The notes under the pieces: model-generated
What the model was told of the DNA's origin: nothing
Databases searched by the model: none
The model's input: only the letters and a program-made list of their open reading frames with translations
Source of the DNA: Methanothermobacter sp. K4
GTDB lineage: Archaea > Methanobacteriota > Methanobacteria > Methanobacteriales > Methanothermobacteraceae
Reading direction: 5' to 3'
DNA length: 64,000 bases
Assembly: GCF_022014235.1 (NCBI RefSeq)
Contig: NZ_JAKLTD010000002.1
Span: 277,610-341,609 of the forward strand
Shown here: piece by piece, positions 1 to 9,151 of the stretch
Position numbering within the stretch: position 1 is the first letter of the stretch
Layout of the letters: every line of letters starts with the position of its first letter
Program-made: the position numbers and the translations under genes

Positions 1-1545
1 GTGAACGAATTCTTCAGGGAGGACTGGTCAAAGCCCATATACCTCAGCAAGAAGATTTCAGTTGTTACATATATACCGTATACATTCATGATCCTCTTCT
101 ATACTTTAACAGCCTACAGCCTTATTGAGAGTGGTGTTAAAAATTCACTTGAACTCCTATTATCCCTTGGAGTTATACTAATCCTGTTTACATTGAGACA
201 GCACCTCTCCATGAGGGAGAACATCATCCTTCTAGATGAGGTTGAAAGTGAAAGGAGACGGGCTGAAAATTATCTTGAGGTGGCAGGCTCCCTCATAATG
301 GTACTGGATGCAAAGAACCGCGTGAAACTCATAAACAGGAGGGGCCTTGAAATCCTTGAATATGAACGTGGAGACGTTGAGGGTAAAAACTGGTTCCTCA
401 ATTTTGTACCACCAGAGGATCGTAAGTGGCGCGAGGAACTCTACAACAGCAAGATCAGAGCCGGTGAGAATGGTTACCGTCTGACAGGACATATAATAAC
501 CTGTAATGGTAAAAGAAAGACCGCGGCATGGCAGGTCAGGTTCCTCAGGGAGGACGGTGAGTTCACCGGCAGCATAATCTCAGGTGAGGATATAACAGAG
601 GTTCAGAGGACCAGGAAGGCCCTTGAGATGAGTGAGAGGAGATACAGGGAGATATTCGAACTGGCTCCAAGCCCAATAATCTCACTGGAAGAGGACCTCA
701 CCATAAGGGACTGCAACAACCGGGCGGAATCCGTTCTGGGCTACCCGAAGGGGGATCTTGAGGGAAGAAACCTCAGGGAACTCATACACCCTGAGGATTC
801 AGATGAAGAGGTTGAGGGAACCAGGCGCCTAATGAGATCCAACGGTGAAATTATATATGCCAGCCTCAAACTTACGCGTGTTGGAGATGAACTGATTCTC
901 ATAGTGGAGGATCAGACAGATGTAATCCGCTCCCTCAGGGAGAAGGAGCTGCTACTCCGGGAGATACACCACAGGGTCAAGAACAACCTCCAGATAATCT
1001 CAAGCCTCCTCAGCATACAGGAGCGTAGGCTTGAATCAGATGAACTCTCAAGGGTCCTCAGGGAGAGCCGTGACCGTATAAGGTCCATTGCCCTTGTCCA
1101 CGAGCACCTCTACCGCTCAACAGACCTCACAACCATAAGGATAAGGGACTACCTCATGAACCTCATATCAAAGATAAGCCAGGGGCAGTTGGTGAAGGGT
1201 TCCGTCAGGATCAGTGCAGATATAGAGGACCTTGAATTCAACCTTGAGACAAGCCTCCCGGTTGGCCTCATAGTCAGTGAACTCGTCACCAATTCACTGG
1301 AACACTCAGGTGCAGAGAACATAGGGGTGAAATTAAGGGGCCTCAATGGGTGCTTTGAACTCGTGGTCTCAGATGATGGAAGGGGAGTTGAGTCACCAGA
1401 GGTGCTTGAGGGATCCGGTAACATGGGATGGTACCTTGTAAGGGCCCTCGCAGATCAGCTTGACGCCGACATCAACATCGAAACCAGGAAGGGCCTGACC
1501 GTCACCCTGAAGTTCAGGGAACTCGGATACACAGAAAGATACTGA
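1..1545 (+). CDS. PAS-domain sensor histidine kinase (HisKA_2 type)
   Basis: Probable two-component sensor kinase. Two hydrophobic segments (about residues 19-42 and 48-65) anchor it in the membrane. Two PAS domains follow (about 90-205 and 210-310). The dimerisation/phosphoacceptor helix has HHRVKNN at residues 323-329, the HisKA_2 signature common in methanogen kinases. The ATPase domain has an N box near 431 (NSLEHSG) and a DDGRG G box near 459. The reading frame opens with GTG at the first base of the window, so no ribosome binding site is visible and the true start may lie upstream. No response regulator is adjacent. The signal sensed is unknown. Confidence 0.85.
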   Translation: MNEFFREDWSKPIYLSKKISVVTYIPYTFMILFYTLTAYSLIESGVKNSLELLLSLGVILILFTLRQHLSMRENIILLDEVESERRRAENYLEVAGSLIMVLDAKNRVKLINRRGLEILEYERGDVEGKNWFLNFVPPEDRKWREELYNSKIRAGENGYRLTGHIITCNGKRKTAAWQVRFLREDGEFTGSIISGEDITEVQRTRKALEMSERRYREIFELAPSPIISLEEDLTIRDCNNRAESVLGYPKGDLEGRNLRELIHPEDSDEEVEGTRRLMRSNGEIIYASLKLTRVGDELILIVEDQTDVIRSLREKELLLREIHHRVKNNLQIISSLLSIQERRLESDELSRVLRESRDRIRSIALVHEHLYRSTDLTTIRIRDYLMNLISKISQGQLVKGSVRISADIEDLEFNLETSLPVGLIVSELVTNSLEHSGAENIGVKLRGLNGCFELVVSDDGRGVESPEVLEGSGNMGWYLVRALADQLDADINIETRKGLTVTLKFRELGYTERY

Positions 1546-1600
1546 ATATAGGGCAGAGAAACCTGCAGCTCATCAAATCAACACACAGGATAGTGTTACC

Positions 1601-2530
1601 ATGAAAATTCACATAACAGATAGGGTCCCATCAGCCACCCCTGATAAGCACACCACCGATATCCTCAGAGATATAATGGAAAATGTTTATGAATATGACA
1701 GCATAGACTACATCTACATCCTTGATGATGGTAAACTCATGGGTGTCGTCTCCATGAGGGAACTCCTATCCACCGATGGAAAACTCGGTGACCTCATGCG
1801 GAGGGACATAATAGCCTCAACCCCTGAAGATGACCCCTTTGATATACCCTACCTGGCACTTTCACATGGAATTAAGGCCATCCCCGTGGTTGACCAGGAG
1901 GGCAGATTCAGGGGTGCGGTGACCCATGATGAGATCATAAGGATACTGAAGATGGAGGCCGACCGGGACATCCTCCACTTCGGGGGGGTATTCCACAGGG
2001 TCATCGACCAGGACCCCGGGGCACTGAACATGGTGAAGTCCAGGGTCCCCTGGCTCGTTGTGGGGGTCATAGGCGGTACCATCACAGCAGCACTCATAGG
2101 AAGCTTTGAGGACCTCCTATCAGAGTTCATAGCACTTGCATCATTCATACCCATAATGGTTTACATGAGCGACGCTGTTGGAACCCAGTCAGAGGCCCTT
2201 ATAATACGTAAGATCGCTGTGGACCCATCAATGAGACCCCTCATCTATATTAGAAGGGAGGTTATGGTTGCAGCCGGGATAGGGGCCCTTTCCTCTGCCT
2301 TTGCCGGTTTGATGGCGGGTCTTACAAGGATGAACCCTTCGCTGGGTTTGATCATCTTCATATCCATGTTCTTCAGTGTCCTTGCAGCTGTATTAATATC
2401 CACCGCATCCCCCCTTGTATTCCGCAAGCTCGGCTTCGACCCGGCGGTTGCAACCGGACCCCTTGCAACCATACTCAGTGACTTCACAACGACACTGATA
2501 TATCTAAGTGTTGCATCATCACTTCTGTAA
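1601..2530 (+). CDS. mgtE: MgtE-family divalent cation transporter with N-terminal CBS pair
   Basis: Likely Mg2+ (possibly Co2+) channel/transporter. The N-terminal 125 residues form a CBS domain pair. About five membrane helices follow from residue 150. The MgtE core motifs are visible: PIMVYMSDAVGTQSEA in the first half and a GFDPAVATGPLATILSD-like segment near the C-terminus. At 309 residues it is shorter than bacterial MgtE because the N-terminal superhelical domain is missing, which is usual for archaeal versions. The next gene starts 13 bases downstream, suggesting co-transcription. Substrate is inferred from the family. Confidence 0.85.
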   Translation: MKIHITDRVPSATPDKHTTDILRDIMENVYEYDSIDYIYILDDGKLMGVVSMRELLSTDGKLGDLMRRDIIASTPEDDPFDIPYLALSHGIKAIPVVDQEGRFRGAVTHDEIIRILKMEADRDILHFGGVFHRVIDQDPGALNMVKSRVPWLVVGVIGGTITAALIGSFEDLLSEFIALASFIPIMVYMSDAVGTQSEALIIRKIAVDPSMRPLIYIRREVMVAAGIGALSSAFAGLMAGLTRMNPSLGLIIFISMFFSVLAAVLISTASPLVFRKLGFDPAVATGPLATILSDFTTTLIYLSVASSLL

Positions 2531-2543
2531 CAGGAGGCCTTTC

Positions 2544-2930
2544 ATGGATCATGAAGAGAGAATTGAAGAACTGGAGTTTAAGATAAAGGAGAAGGATAAA
2601 AGGATAAGGGAACTTGAACTGAAGCTCGCCGAGTGCAGGGGACGCGTTGATGAGCTGAGGTCCGAGAAGTCGGAACTCCAGGAGGAGGTTAACAGGCTCC
2701 ATGTCCTGAAGCTTGACCTTAAGCTCAGGAACCTTCAGGAACTTGAGGATGAGAACAACCGCCTCAAGCACCGGATAGAGATAACCAAGGGACTCCTTGA
2801 CGATGCCCGTGAAAAGCTTGAGGTCCTTGAGGGCGTCGTGGATGAGTTTCTGAATCAGGGTTTAACCGGGAGGTTGATGGGGAGGGAACCTGAGGGTCTC
2901 CTCTACTACCGGAAGAGGTTCGGGGACTGA
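2544..2930 (+). CDS. coiled-coil protein of unknown function
   Basis: A 128-residue protein that is almost entirely heptad-like charged helix up to about residue 105 (rich in Glu, Lys, Leu and Arg), followed by a short C-terminal tail. I chose ATG 2544 because an AGGAGG sits seven bases upstream; the longer frame from 2508 would overlap the mgtE end without a ribosome binding site. It lies directly behind the MgtE-type gene and is probably in its operon. No enzymatic motif is present. A scaffolding or regulatory role is only a guess. Confidence 0.7.
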   Translation: MDHEERIEELEFKIKEKDKRIRELELKLAECRGRVDELRSEKSELQEEVNRLHVLKLDLKLRNLQELEDENNRLKHRIEITKGLLDDAREKLEVLEGVVDEFLNQGLTGRLMGREPEGLLYYRKRFGD

Positions 2931-3064
2931 AAAACCGGTCGACAGGGTTGAAAATCATCCAGCCATTAGCCGGCATCTCCATCAATTTTTTCATAATCAT
3001 CAATGAAAAGGTGTATATTCACCATGCAACATAATCTATACATCAGATGTTAGGAGTGATTCAT

Positions 3065-3925
3065 ATGGAACCATATGGTGGGGGAGATGGCCGCATAAGG
3101 TGGGTGACACCCGCATGGCTAATGGAAAACCTGGAGGATGTTGCAGTAATCGACTGCCAGCCCAACATCCACGACTACATACTTGAGCACATACCAGGGG
3201 CAGCGTACCTCAATGAGGGCCTCTTCAGGGAGCCCCATGGTATCGCACCCGCAATGTACATCCCAGAAGACGCCGCAGAATCGATATTCAGACAGGCCGG
3301 TGTTGAAAACAGGCCGACCGTCGTATACACAGGCACCGGTGGAGTTAAGGGATGGGGTGACGGGCTTGAACAGACCATGGTGGCCTACAGCCTTGCAAGG
3401 TTCGGACATGAAGAGGTCCTCGTACTGAACGGGGGACTTGCAGAGTGGAAGAACACCGGGGGAGAGGTGACAAAGGTCTTCCCGGAGGTCAAGGAATCAG
3501 ATTTTGCTGTTAAAGAGCAGGAGGACTTCTACATAGAGTACCCTGAATTCAAGAAGATAAAGGATGATGATGATGTCCTGGTACTTGACGCAAGACCCCC
3601 TGAGGTCTATGAGGGTCAGGGGCCCTGGATAAAACCCGGCCACATCCCGGGTGCGGTTAACTTTCCATGGGCAAGCCTCATGGACGATGAAAACAAGACA
3701 CTCCTGAAACCAGAGGACGAGATAAGGGAACTGGTGGAGTCTGTGGGGGCAACACCAGACAAGAAAATCATCTGCAGCTGTGGAACCGGAAGGGAGGCCA
3801 CCAACGAGTTCCTCCTGTTCAAGTGGTACCTCGGGTACCCTGATGTGAGGATATATGAGGGCTCATTCACCGAATGGACCCAGATAGAGGACAACCCAAC
3901 TGTAACAGGCCCGAACCCGTACTGA
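3065..3925 (+). CDS. tandem-rhodanese sulfurtransferase
   Basis: Thiosulfate or 3-mercaptopyruvate sulfurtransferase-like protein of 286 residues with two rhodanese domains. The C-terminal domain carries the active-site loop [10 protein letters not shown], whose cysteine would hold the persulfide; the N-terminal domain has YTGTGG at the equivalent loop with no cysteine and is presumably structural. The start at 3065 is preferred because AGGAGTGA precedes it at good spacing. It ends close to the convergent CPBP gene, with a T-rich stretch (about 3941-3953) between them that could terminate transcription. The sulfur acceptor is not indicated by context. Confidence 0.85.
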   Translation: MEPYGGGDGRIRWVTPAWLMENLEDVAVIDCQPNIHDYILEHIPGAAYLNEGLFREPHGIAPAMYIPEDAAESIFRQAGVENRPTVVYTGTGGVKGWGDGLEQTMVAYSLARFGHEEVLVLNGGLAEWKNTGGEVTKVFPEVKESDFAVKEQEDFYIEYPEFKKIKDDDDVLVLDARPPEVYEGQGPWIKPGHIPGAVNFPWASLMDDENKTLLKPEDEIRELVESVGATPDKKIICSCGTGREATNEFLLFKWYLGYPDVRIYEGSFTEWTQIEDNPTVTGPNPY

Positions 3926-3950
3926 AGCCCTCAAATTCCTTTTTTCTATT

Positions 3951-4748
3951 TTAGCTGAAGTCTGTTTTAAGCTCTGATCCTGCAAAGATGAGAACCGCCA
4001 GGGCTGCAGATACATTGAGTATCATGAGGAACACTCCCCCGGCGATGGTTGACTGGACAGGGAAGAGGAAGTAGGAGAGGTTACCTGTTGTGTGGATTAT
4101 CATGACAGCCAGTATGCTCTCTGTTGAGTTGTAGACCCAGGTGTATATCACAGAGGCAGATACTATGAGGATCATGAAGCTCCAGAAGGGTACCTGTGAC
4201 TGTATACTGCCCTGTATAAAGAAGAGGGGTATGTGCCAGAGTCCCCAGATGATCCCCACTATCATGGCTGCGTAGATGGCAGAGTGCCTCTCCTGGAGCC
4301 GTGGAAGGGCATACCCCCTCCACCCGAATTCCTCCTGCAGGGGACCTCCAAGGAAGAGGATGTAAAGGAATGCAATGAGAACAACCAGGGGGTTAGAGGT
4401 CCAGTAGAGGAACGGCTGTGGATCACCCCAGAGGACACCCAGGTAAAGTGAAAGGGCCGTGATAACCGGGAACAGGAGGAGGATTATGGCCCACCAGATC
4501 CTCGGGAAATCACGTTTAATTCCCTTCCTCAGGAGTGCGACGAGTTCGCCTCTTCCCCCATACCTGTAGGTAAGTATAAGAGCAGCGAGGGTTGGTCCGA
4601 ATGCTGCAGGGTTGTAGGGGCTTCTAAGAAAGGACTGAATGGGTTCAGGGAATGTGAAGCCATTTGAGATCATTGCAACTGGTATCCAGAGTATCCATGA
4701 AAACAGGAAAGTCACCATTAAAAAGTCTGATATGCGCTCACTCTTCAA
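3951..4748 (-). CDS. CPBP-family intramembrane metalloprotease
   Basis: Integral membrane protein of 265 residues with about eight helices. It contains the CPBP (CAAX protease and bacteriocin-processing) motifs: EEFGWRGYALPRL with the catalytic Glu-Glu and Arg, GLWHIPLFF with the metal-binding His, and a later HTTGN. It probably starts at TTG 4748 with GGAGGAG just upstream, overlapping by 11 bases the gene at 4738-4956. It is the last gene of a minus-strand run that begins with the GerW-like gene at 5986. Substrate is unknown; archaeal family members are proposed to cut membrane proteins or prenylated peptides. Confidence 0.82.
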   Translation of the reverse strand: MKSERISDFLMVTFLFSWILWIPVAMISNGFTFPEPIQSFLRSPYNPAAFGPTLAALILTYRYGGRGELVALLRKGIKRDFPRIWWAIILLLFPVITALSLYLGVLWGDPQPFLYWTSNPLVVLIAFLYILFLGGPLQEEFGWRGYALPRLQERHSAIYAAMIVGIIWGLWHIPLFFIQGSIQSQVPFWSFMILIVSASVIYTWVYNSTESILAVMIIHTTGNLSYFLFPVQSTIAGGVFLMILNVSAALAVLIFAGSELKTDFS

Positions 4749-4956
4749 TGCAATCTCCTCCTGAACTTAAAAGGTCATCCACCAATAGAATAGGGTATCT
4801 CAGATCATCCTCCATAACGATACACATTATAGGTTCCACTGATACGGCATTTATAGTTTTTCCGGTTAAAGCGAAGGTTAACCTGAATACAGGTACAATA
4901 ACCCTTCCATCCACGTTCATGGCCTCAGCCGAATACGTGCAATCAACAATCTTCAT
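4738..4956 (-). CDS. small hypothetical protein, possibly a diverged GerW-like domain
   Basis: A 72-residue protein starting at ATG 4956 after GGTGGTG. Its core (about residues 13-50) has the pattern DGRVIVPVF...EPIMCIVMED, which resembles the GerW/YtfJ pattern in the gene at 5597-5986 (DKVLIPLMKM...EPVAMIVLL). It keeps the two beta-rich blocks and lacks the Gly-rich insert. This resemblance is by eye only. It lies between the DUF2953 gene and the CPBP protease gene, whose start it overlaps, so translation of the two is probably coupled. Confidence 0.6.
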   Translation of the reverse strand: MKIVDCTYSAEAMNVDGRVIVPVFRLTFALTGKTINAVSVEPIMCIVMEDDLRYPILLVDDLLSSGGDCIEE

Positions 4957-5027
4957 TGAACACCACCACGTGAAAATTCCTGGAAACCCACAAAGCAATC
5001 AAAAATCCGCATAAATCCCACAGCTCA

Positions 5028-5588
5028 TTAAAATTCCCTGAATCCCATAACAAGATCCCTGAATGGTTTTCTAAGGAGAAGCATGGTAAACACCAGGACA
5101 GGTTTCAGGGGCCTGATGGTCAATTCAAGTTCGATTTTTCCATTTATATCCCTGCTGAGGAAATCAGGGACCGCATTTATTTCAATGTTCCTCAAGGAGG
5201 AGGTCAGTGCTGAAAGGGTCCAGAGGTAACCTGTAATGATTGCTGTGTCAGATGCATCACCGGTGCCCACCGAAACTCTTATCCCGAGCCTCCTTATGGT
5301 TATGGAGGATATTATGGTCCTTAATAGGTCCATTAGGTACCTCTTTGCCCTCCAGGCCCTTCTGAAAATCTTTTTTATGGCTGCGGGCTTCAATGCATCC
5401 ACATCCACCTCCTTACCTCCCCCATTAAAGCTCCTGGTTAAAATTCTAAACCTCCAGAGATTTACACCTATTCTGAAGTCAGTTCTCCCTCCATCCCTGA
5501 CAACCCTCAGGATAACCGTATACTTCGATACAAGGGCCAGTAAAATGGCTGCAAGTGAAAATGAGATAATTATGAGGAGAATCTTCAT
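5028..5588 (-). CDS. DUF2953 family protein
   Basis: A 186-residue protein with one N-terminal membrane helix (about residues 3-20), then a soluble domain built around FRIGVNLWRFRIL and a C-terminal part with SVGTGDASDTAIITGYLW, characteristic of DUF2953. In Bacillus the DUF2953 gene ytfI lies next to ytfJ (gerW). The same pairing is seen here, with the GerW-like gene ending eight bases upstream. Function is unknown; membrane attachment with the domain on one face is inferred. Confidence 0.75.
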   Translation of the reverse strand: MKILLIIISFSLAAILLALVSKYTVILRVVRDGGRTDFRIGVNLWRFRILTRSFNGGGKEVDVDALKPAAIKKIFRRAWRAKRYLMDLLRTIISSITIRRLGIRVSVGTGDASDTAIITGYLWTLSALTSSLRNIEINAVPDFLSRDINGKIELELTIRPLKPVLVFTMLLLRKPFRDLVMGFREF

Positions 5589-5596
5589 GGTCTATC

Positions 5597-5986
5597 TCAT
5601 TCTTCGCTCTCAGTTTCAGGTTCCCCTTTATCTGAAATCTCCCTTATTATATCTGTAACGGTTGATCCAAGTTCCTGTATGATCCTCCCGGTGCTTCCTG
5701 ATCTGAGGTCAATCACCCTCACACCCTCCGGGCCCTCAACACCCTTAAGGAGGACTATCATGGCCACTGGTTCAGCTCCAGCAGCTGCACCTGCACCGCT
5801 TCCAGAGCCTCCCTCAGACTCTGAGGATGTTCCTTCACCCATGCCTGCGCCGAAGCCGACACCCATCTTCATGAGTGGTATCAGCACCTTATCCTCTGTC
5901 TCGATGGCCTCACCCACAAGGTTCTTCACGTCCAGGAGCTTGCGAAGCTCCTCAACTGTTGTTTTAATTGGTTCCTCAATTTTCAT
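5597..5986 (-). CDS. GerW/YtfJ family protein
   Basis: A 129-residue soluble protein of the GerW (YtfJ) family. An N-terminal helix, the segment GEAIETEDKVLIPLMKMGVG, a glycine/serine/alanine-rich stretch at about residues 50-72, the block EPVAMIVLL, and a charged tail are all visible. In Bacillus GerW is needed for spore germination, but the family is widespread in non-sporulating archaea and its general role is unknown. It is the first gene of a minus-strand set GerW, DUF2953, small GerW-like, CPBP protease. Confidence 0.82.
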   Translation of the reverse strand: MKIEEPIKTTVEELRKLLDVKNLVGEAIETEDKVLIPLMKMGVGFGAGMGEGTSSESEGGSGSGAGAAAGAEPVAMIVLLKGVEGPEGVRVIDLRSGSTGRIIQELGSTVTDIIREISDKGEPETESEE

Positions 5987-6091
5987 TTTAAATCACATTA
6001 TACTGTATGTATGTTCAACCATATCAGCCTTACCCGGATCAAAACACTTATATGTGCCTGGTTTCCAATCTGTTAATCTGGAGGCGGTAAG

Positions 6092-6574
6092 ATGGATATG
6101 AAAATCTTCGCTTTAATCGCGGTGCTTCTCATTGCAGGTGTCTCAGCAGGTGTTTACCTCTTCACCGCAACAGGAGACACAGGTAACACGGAAGCTGAAA
6201 ATTTAAGTGGAAAAAAAGAGACGTCCGGTGCGGCCAGGATCATTGCAACCCAGACCGGTCCCGAGTCTGCAAGGCCGGGGACAAATATCACAGTTAAATG
6301 CAGGATAAGGAATGATGGTGCTGGACCAGCTAGGAATGTTAAGGTCACATCACAGGACTTTGAGAGGTCCTTTGATGTTATAGGCGCAGGGGAAGAGGTG
6401 GAGTTTCAGGTACAGATCTACATACCCACTGAGGAAGAGGTTAAGATGGACTTCGGTGAAAACGCCACGTTATCAAACCCATTCTTCATAGGTGGTTTCA
6501 GTGTAACCTACACTGATTTAAGTGGAAAACACAGTTTAAATTCCAATTCTCTGGAGATACCCCTCCAGATCTAA
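6092..6574 (+). CDS. membrane-anchored CARDB-like surface protein
   Basis: A 160-residue protein with an N-terminal hydrophobic helix (residues 4-26) acting as signal or anchor, a short Thr/Glu/Lys linker, and one beta-sandwich domain with the NITVKCRIRNDG pattern typical of CARDB or Ig-like adhesion modules. An N-glycosylation-type sequon occurs in the domain. GGAGGCG precedes the start. It is probably exported and exposed on the cell surface. No partner is evident; the neighbouring gene converges on it. Confidence 0.65.
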   Translation: MDMKIFALIAVLLIAGVSAGVYLFTATGDTGNTEAENLSGKKETSGAARIIATQTGPESARPGTNITVKCRIRNDGAGPARNVKVTSQDFERSFDVIGAGEEVEFQVQIYIPTEEEVKMDFGENATLSNPFFIGGFSVTYTDLSGKHSLNSNSLEIPLQI

Positions 6575-6678
6575 TCTATTTACTAAAACAAAGAAAAACC
6601 AATCCCAATTCCAAAATCCAGATCCAAATCAAAAAAACAAAGAAAAATGACCTGACTCATCTAATTAAAAGGAAAGAA

Positions 6679-7140
6679 TTAATCTGGTTTTCTGACGGGG
6701 AGGTGAACCTCCGTGAGAAGTTCTGATTCATCCACCTCCAGTGGACTGTTGAGGTAGACCTCTGTTATGGGACCTGCAATTTCATAGCCATTTTCAGTGG
6801 CATAATCGACGAGAACATGGATTGCAGGTCCAACCTCAGTGTATGGTCCCTCATGAAGCGTTGCAAGGACCCTGTGAGCAGGTATATCCTTTATCTTAAT
6901 TTTTCCAGAGGGCTTCGCCTCACCTGCAATGGAGACCCCTATCTCATAGACGAGTTCATCCTCACTGACATCCTCTGGACTGTTATAGTAGGTCCCGTAT
7001 ACACGTCCCATCATCTGCAATCCACTCCCTATGACCCACTCTGCAACCTCAGCTATGTACATGGGTATACGGTCATAGCTACCAGTGCACTCCCTGTAGG
7101 CAACCCGAACCCCCTCAACCATCTTTTCAGTTATCTCCAT
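6679..7140 (-). CDS. GyrI-like / BmrR-type effector-binding domain protein
   Basis: A 153-residue single-domain protein resembling the small-molecule binding domain of BmrR and GyrI (AraC_E_bind). Typical features are the N-terminal YRECTGSYDRI strand, a GRVYGTYYNSP segment, and the C-terminal HEGPYTEVGPAI followed by GPITEVYLNSP. No DNA-binding domain is attached, so it may bind a ligand or act as a hydrolase, as some stand-alone members do. It starts at ATG 7140 after an AGGGGAGG-like site. Function is inferred from fold only. Confidence 0.78.
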   Translation of the reverse strand: MEITEKMVEGVRVAYRECTGSYDRIPMYIAEVAEWVIGSGLQMMGRVYGTYYNSPEDVSEDELVYEIGVSIAGEAKPSGKIKIKDIPAHRVLATLHEGPYTEVGPAIHVLVDYATENGYEIAGPITEVYLNSPLEVDESELLTEVHLPVRKPD

Positions 7141-7217
7141 AAAAGACCTCCCCTTAAGTTATGTTAACATTTTACACGTCAAATGATAAAAGTTTATCTG
7201 AAATGTGTTACTCCAGT

Positions 7218-7637
7218 TCACATACGGACAAGCACCACACCCCCAACCACCATGAGCAAACCGATGGCCTTTGCCGCCGTTACCCTCTCACCCAGGAGAA
7301 ACACCGCAAGTATGAGGGTGAATATGGGGAAGGCGGCAACCACGGGTACAACTATTGAGGCCTCCCCTGATTTGAGTGCATAGTAATAAAAGAGCTGCCC
7401 CAGGAGGGCTGCTGATATACCATCAAGTGCCAGGAAGAACCATCCCCTTGGACCCACATCTGAGAGAGCATCCAAGCCCCCGCTGAACATGACCCATACG
7501 AGCATGACCATTGTTATGACGGAACTTCTTATTGTGAGCGCAATCCCGGGGTTAACGCCCTCAAGTCCTATCTTGCTGAAAATTGGGGCCAGACCAAACA
7601 TCAACGCTGCAAGGAGCGCAAATACCAGGTAATTCAA
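7218..7637 (-). CDS. EamA-type (half-size) drug/metabolite transporter
   Basis: A four-helix membrane protein of about 139 residues, equal to one EamA repeat, with the terminal pattern FLLGERVTAAKAIGLLMVVGG typical of the family. Half-size members usually work as homodimers. I place the start at TTG 7637 behind AGAGGTGA; an ATG at 7664 adds nine residues but has no ribosome binding site. Substrate is unknown. Confidence 0.75.
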   Translation of the reverse strand: MNYLVFALLAALMFGLAPIFSKIGLEGVNPGIALTIRSSVITMVMLVWVMFSGGLDALSDVGPRGWFFLALDGISAALLGQLFYYYALKSGEASIVVPVVAAFPIFTLILAVFLLGERVTAAKAIGLLMVVGGVVLVRM

Positions 7638-7776
7638 ACCATCACCTCTGAGTGTATGTATCATAACTATGGGATCTCACATAAAAAAGCTTCAGCAGCA
7701 AAAGGTGATGGGGAGAGCATCAATGTTTATCTGCCTCAAGGACAGATAGAGAGATAGCTTAGTGTGTGGTGTAACA

Positions 7777-8745
7777 ATGATACTCATAGTCGGCGGAGCA
7801 GGTTATATCGGTTCACATGTCAATAAATTCCTCTCAGAGAGGGGATATGAAACCCTCATCCTGGATAACCTCACAAAGGGGCACAGGGAATCTGTAAAGT
7901 GGGGTGAATTTATTGAGGGTGACCTCGGTGACAGGATCATTCTTGAGAGGATCTTCACCAGATACGATATTGAGGCAGTTATGCACTTTGCGGCTTTCAC
8001 AGATGTGGGTGAATCAGTGCAGAAACCAGGAGACTACTACAGGAACAACGTGACGAACACCATGAACCTCCTTGACTCCATGCTGGAGAATGGGGTCAGC
8101 AGGTTCATATTCTCATCAACATGTGCCGTCTACGGCAACCCATCCAGTATCCCGATAACCGAGGAACACCCCCTCAACCCAATAAGTCCCTACGGGAGGT
8201 CCAAACTCATGGTTGAGGAGATACTGAGGGACTACAGTGACGCATATGGCCTCAGCTATGTATCGCTCCGCTACTTCAACGCAGCAGGGGCTGACCCTGA
8301 TGGGGAGATCGGGGAACTACACGAGCCTGAAACCCACCTCATACCCATAGTACTGGACGCCGCAATGGGCCTGAGGGACTCTGTAAGGATCTTCGGTACA
8401 GACTACCCCACACCCGACGGGACATGCATAAGGGACTACATACACGTCATGGACCTTGCAGATGCCCACTGGAGGGCCCTTGAATACCTTGAAGGTGAAA
8501 GAAGTGGAGTGTTCAACCTTGGAAACGGGAACGGGTTCTCTGTGAGGGAAGTCATAGAAACCTGCAGAGAGGTTACAGGTGCCAGTATCAGGGTTGTGGA
8601 GGATGAAAGAAGACCCGGAGACCCACCAGAACTTGTTGGAAGTTCAAAAATGGCACGTGAAATCCTTGGGTGGAAGCCTGCTTTCACTGAACTGGAGGAG
8701 ATCATCAAAACAGCATGGAACTGGCATAGAACCGCAAGAAAATGA
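7777..8745 (+). CDS. galE: UDP-glucose 4-epimerase
   Basis: Extended short-chain dehydrogenase of 322 residues that interconverts UDP-glucose and UDP-galactose in the cytoplasm. Visible are the NAD-binding GGAGYIGSH at the N-terminus, the catalytic Ser-Ser-Thr region (FSSTCAVYG), the YGRSK Tyr-x3-Lys, and RYFNAAGADPDGEIGE. The start ATG 7777 has GGTG at suitable spacing. The UTP-glucose-1-phosphate uridylyltransferase gene 2.7 kb downstream supplies its substrate, pointing to surface polysaccharide, glycoprotein or pseudomurein precursors. Confidence 0.92.
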   Translation: MILIVGGAGYIGSHVNKFLSERGYETLILDNLTKGHRESVKWGEFIEGDLGDRIILERIFTRYDIEAVMHFAAFTDVGESVQKPGDYYRNNVTNTMNLLDSMLENGVSRFIFSSTCAVYGNPSSIPITEEHPLNPISPYGRSKLMVEEILRDYSDAYGLSYVSLRYFNAAGADPDGEIGELHEPETHLIPIVLDAAMGLRDSVRIFGTDYPTPDGTCIRDYIHVMDLADAHWRALEYLEGERSGVFNLGNGNGFSVREVIETCREVTGASIRVVEDERRPGDPPELVGSSKMAREILGWKPAFTELEEIIKTAWNWHRTARK

Positions 8746-8771
8746 TTGAATTCCTTCAGGTGGTGATGGAA

Positions 8772-9143
8772 ATGAAAATCGATGGGCAAGGTGAGAATTT
8801 CATGAGCAGCTCAGTGGCCCCGTTTATCATCGATTCCAATCCACAGCACAGGCGAGACAAATTTTTTATGCTGAGGAGGGCAATACTCTTAAGGTCCATG
8901 TTTGAGAGGAAGACCCCACACCTCTTTGATGGTGACGGCCGCCTCAGAATCGATGATGGAGTGCTGAATGCATTCCTGAGAATCCCAGAGTACAGGCATG
9001 GTGTGAGGTCAATGGAGGCCATACCCGAGATGAGCATGCTACAGGACGTTAAGAAGTTTGAAAAGGCTTCCCTTCCATCAGCAGGACAGCTAGACCTTCA
9101 AGTTGATGGGGAACTATTTCAGAGGATGGTCATGAAAAATTAG
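8772..9143 (+). CDS. hypothetical protein resembling the C-terminal part of large P-loop ATPases
   Basis: A 123-residue protein starting at ATG 8772 after GGTGGTGATGG. The region ILLRSMFERKTPHLF, followed by YRHGVRSMEAIPEMS and a closing SLPSAGQLDLQVDGELF, looks like the tail of large NTPases that carry RyR-type domains. No Walker motifs are present, so it cannot hydrolyse ATP alone. It may be a free-standing domain or the remnant of a truncated gene. The likeness is from memory and unverified. It is squeezed between galE and the TPR-CPBP gene, in the same direction. Confidence 0.5.
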   Translation: MKIDGQGENFMSSSVAPFIIDSNPQHRRDKFFMLRRAILLRSMFERKTPHLFDGDGRLRIDDGVLNAFLRIPEYRHGVRSMEAIPEMSMLQDVKKFEKASLPSAGQLDLQVDGELFQRMVMKN

Positions 9144-9151
9144 GTGGTATC

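Noticed and set aside
5679..6101. 140-codon plus-strand frame opposite the GerW-like gene
   Set aside because: Low-complexity Pro/Ser/Ala shadow of the Gly-rich region of GerW.
6584..6650. Repeated AAAACAAAGAAAAA words between convergent genes as a regulatory repeat
   Set aside because: Low-complexity A-rich sequence; more simply a bidirectional T-tract terminator on the minus strand.
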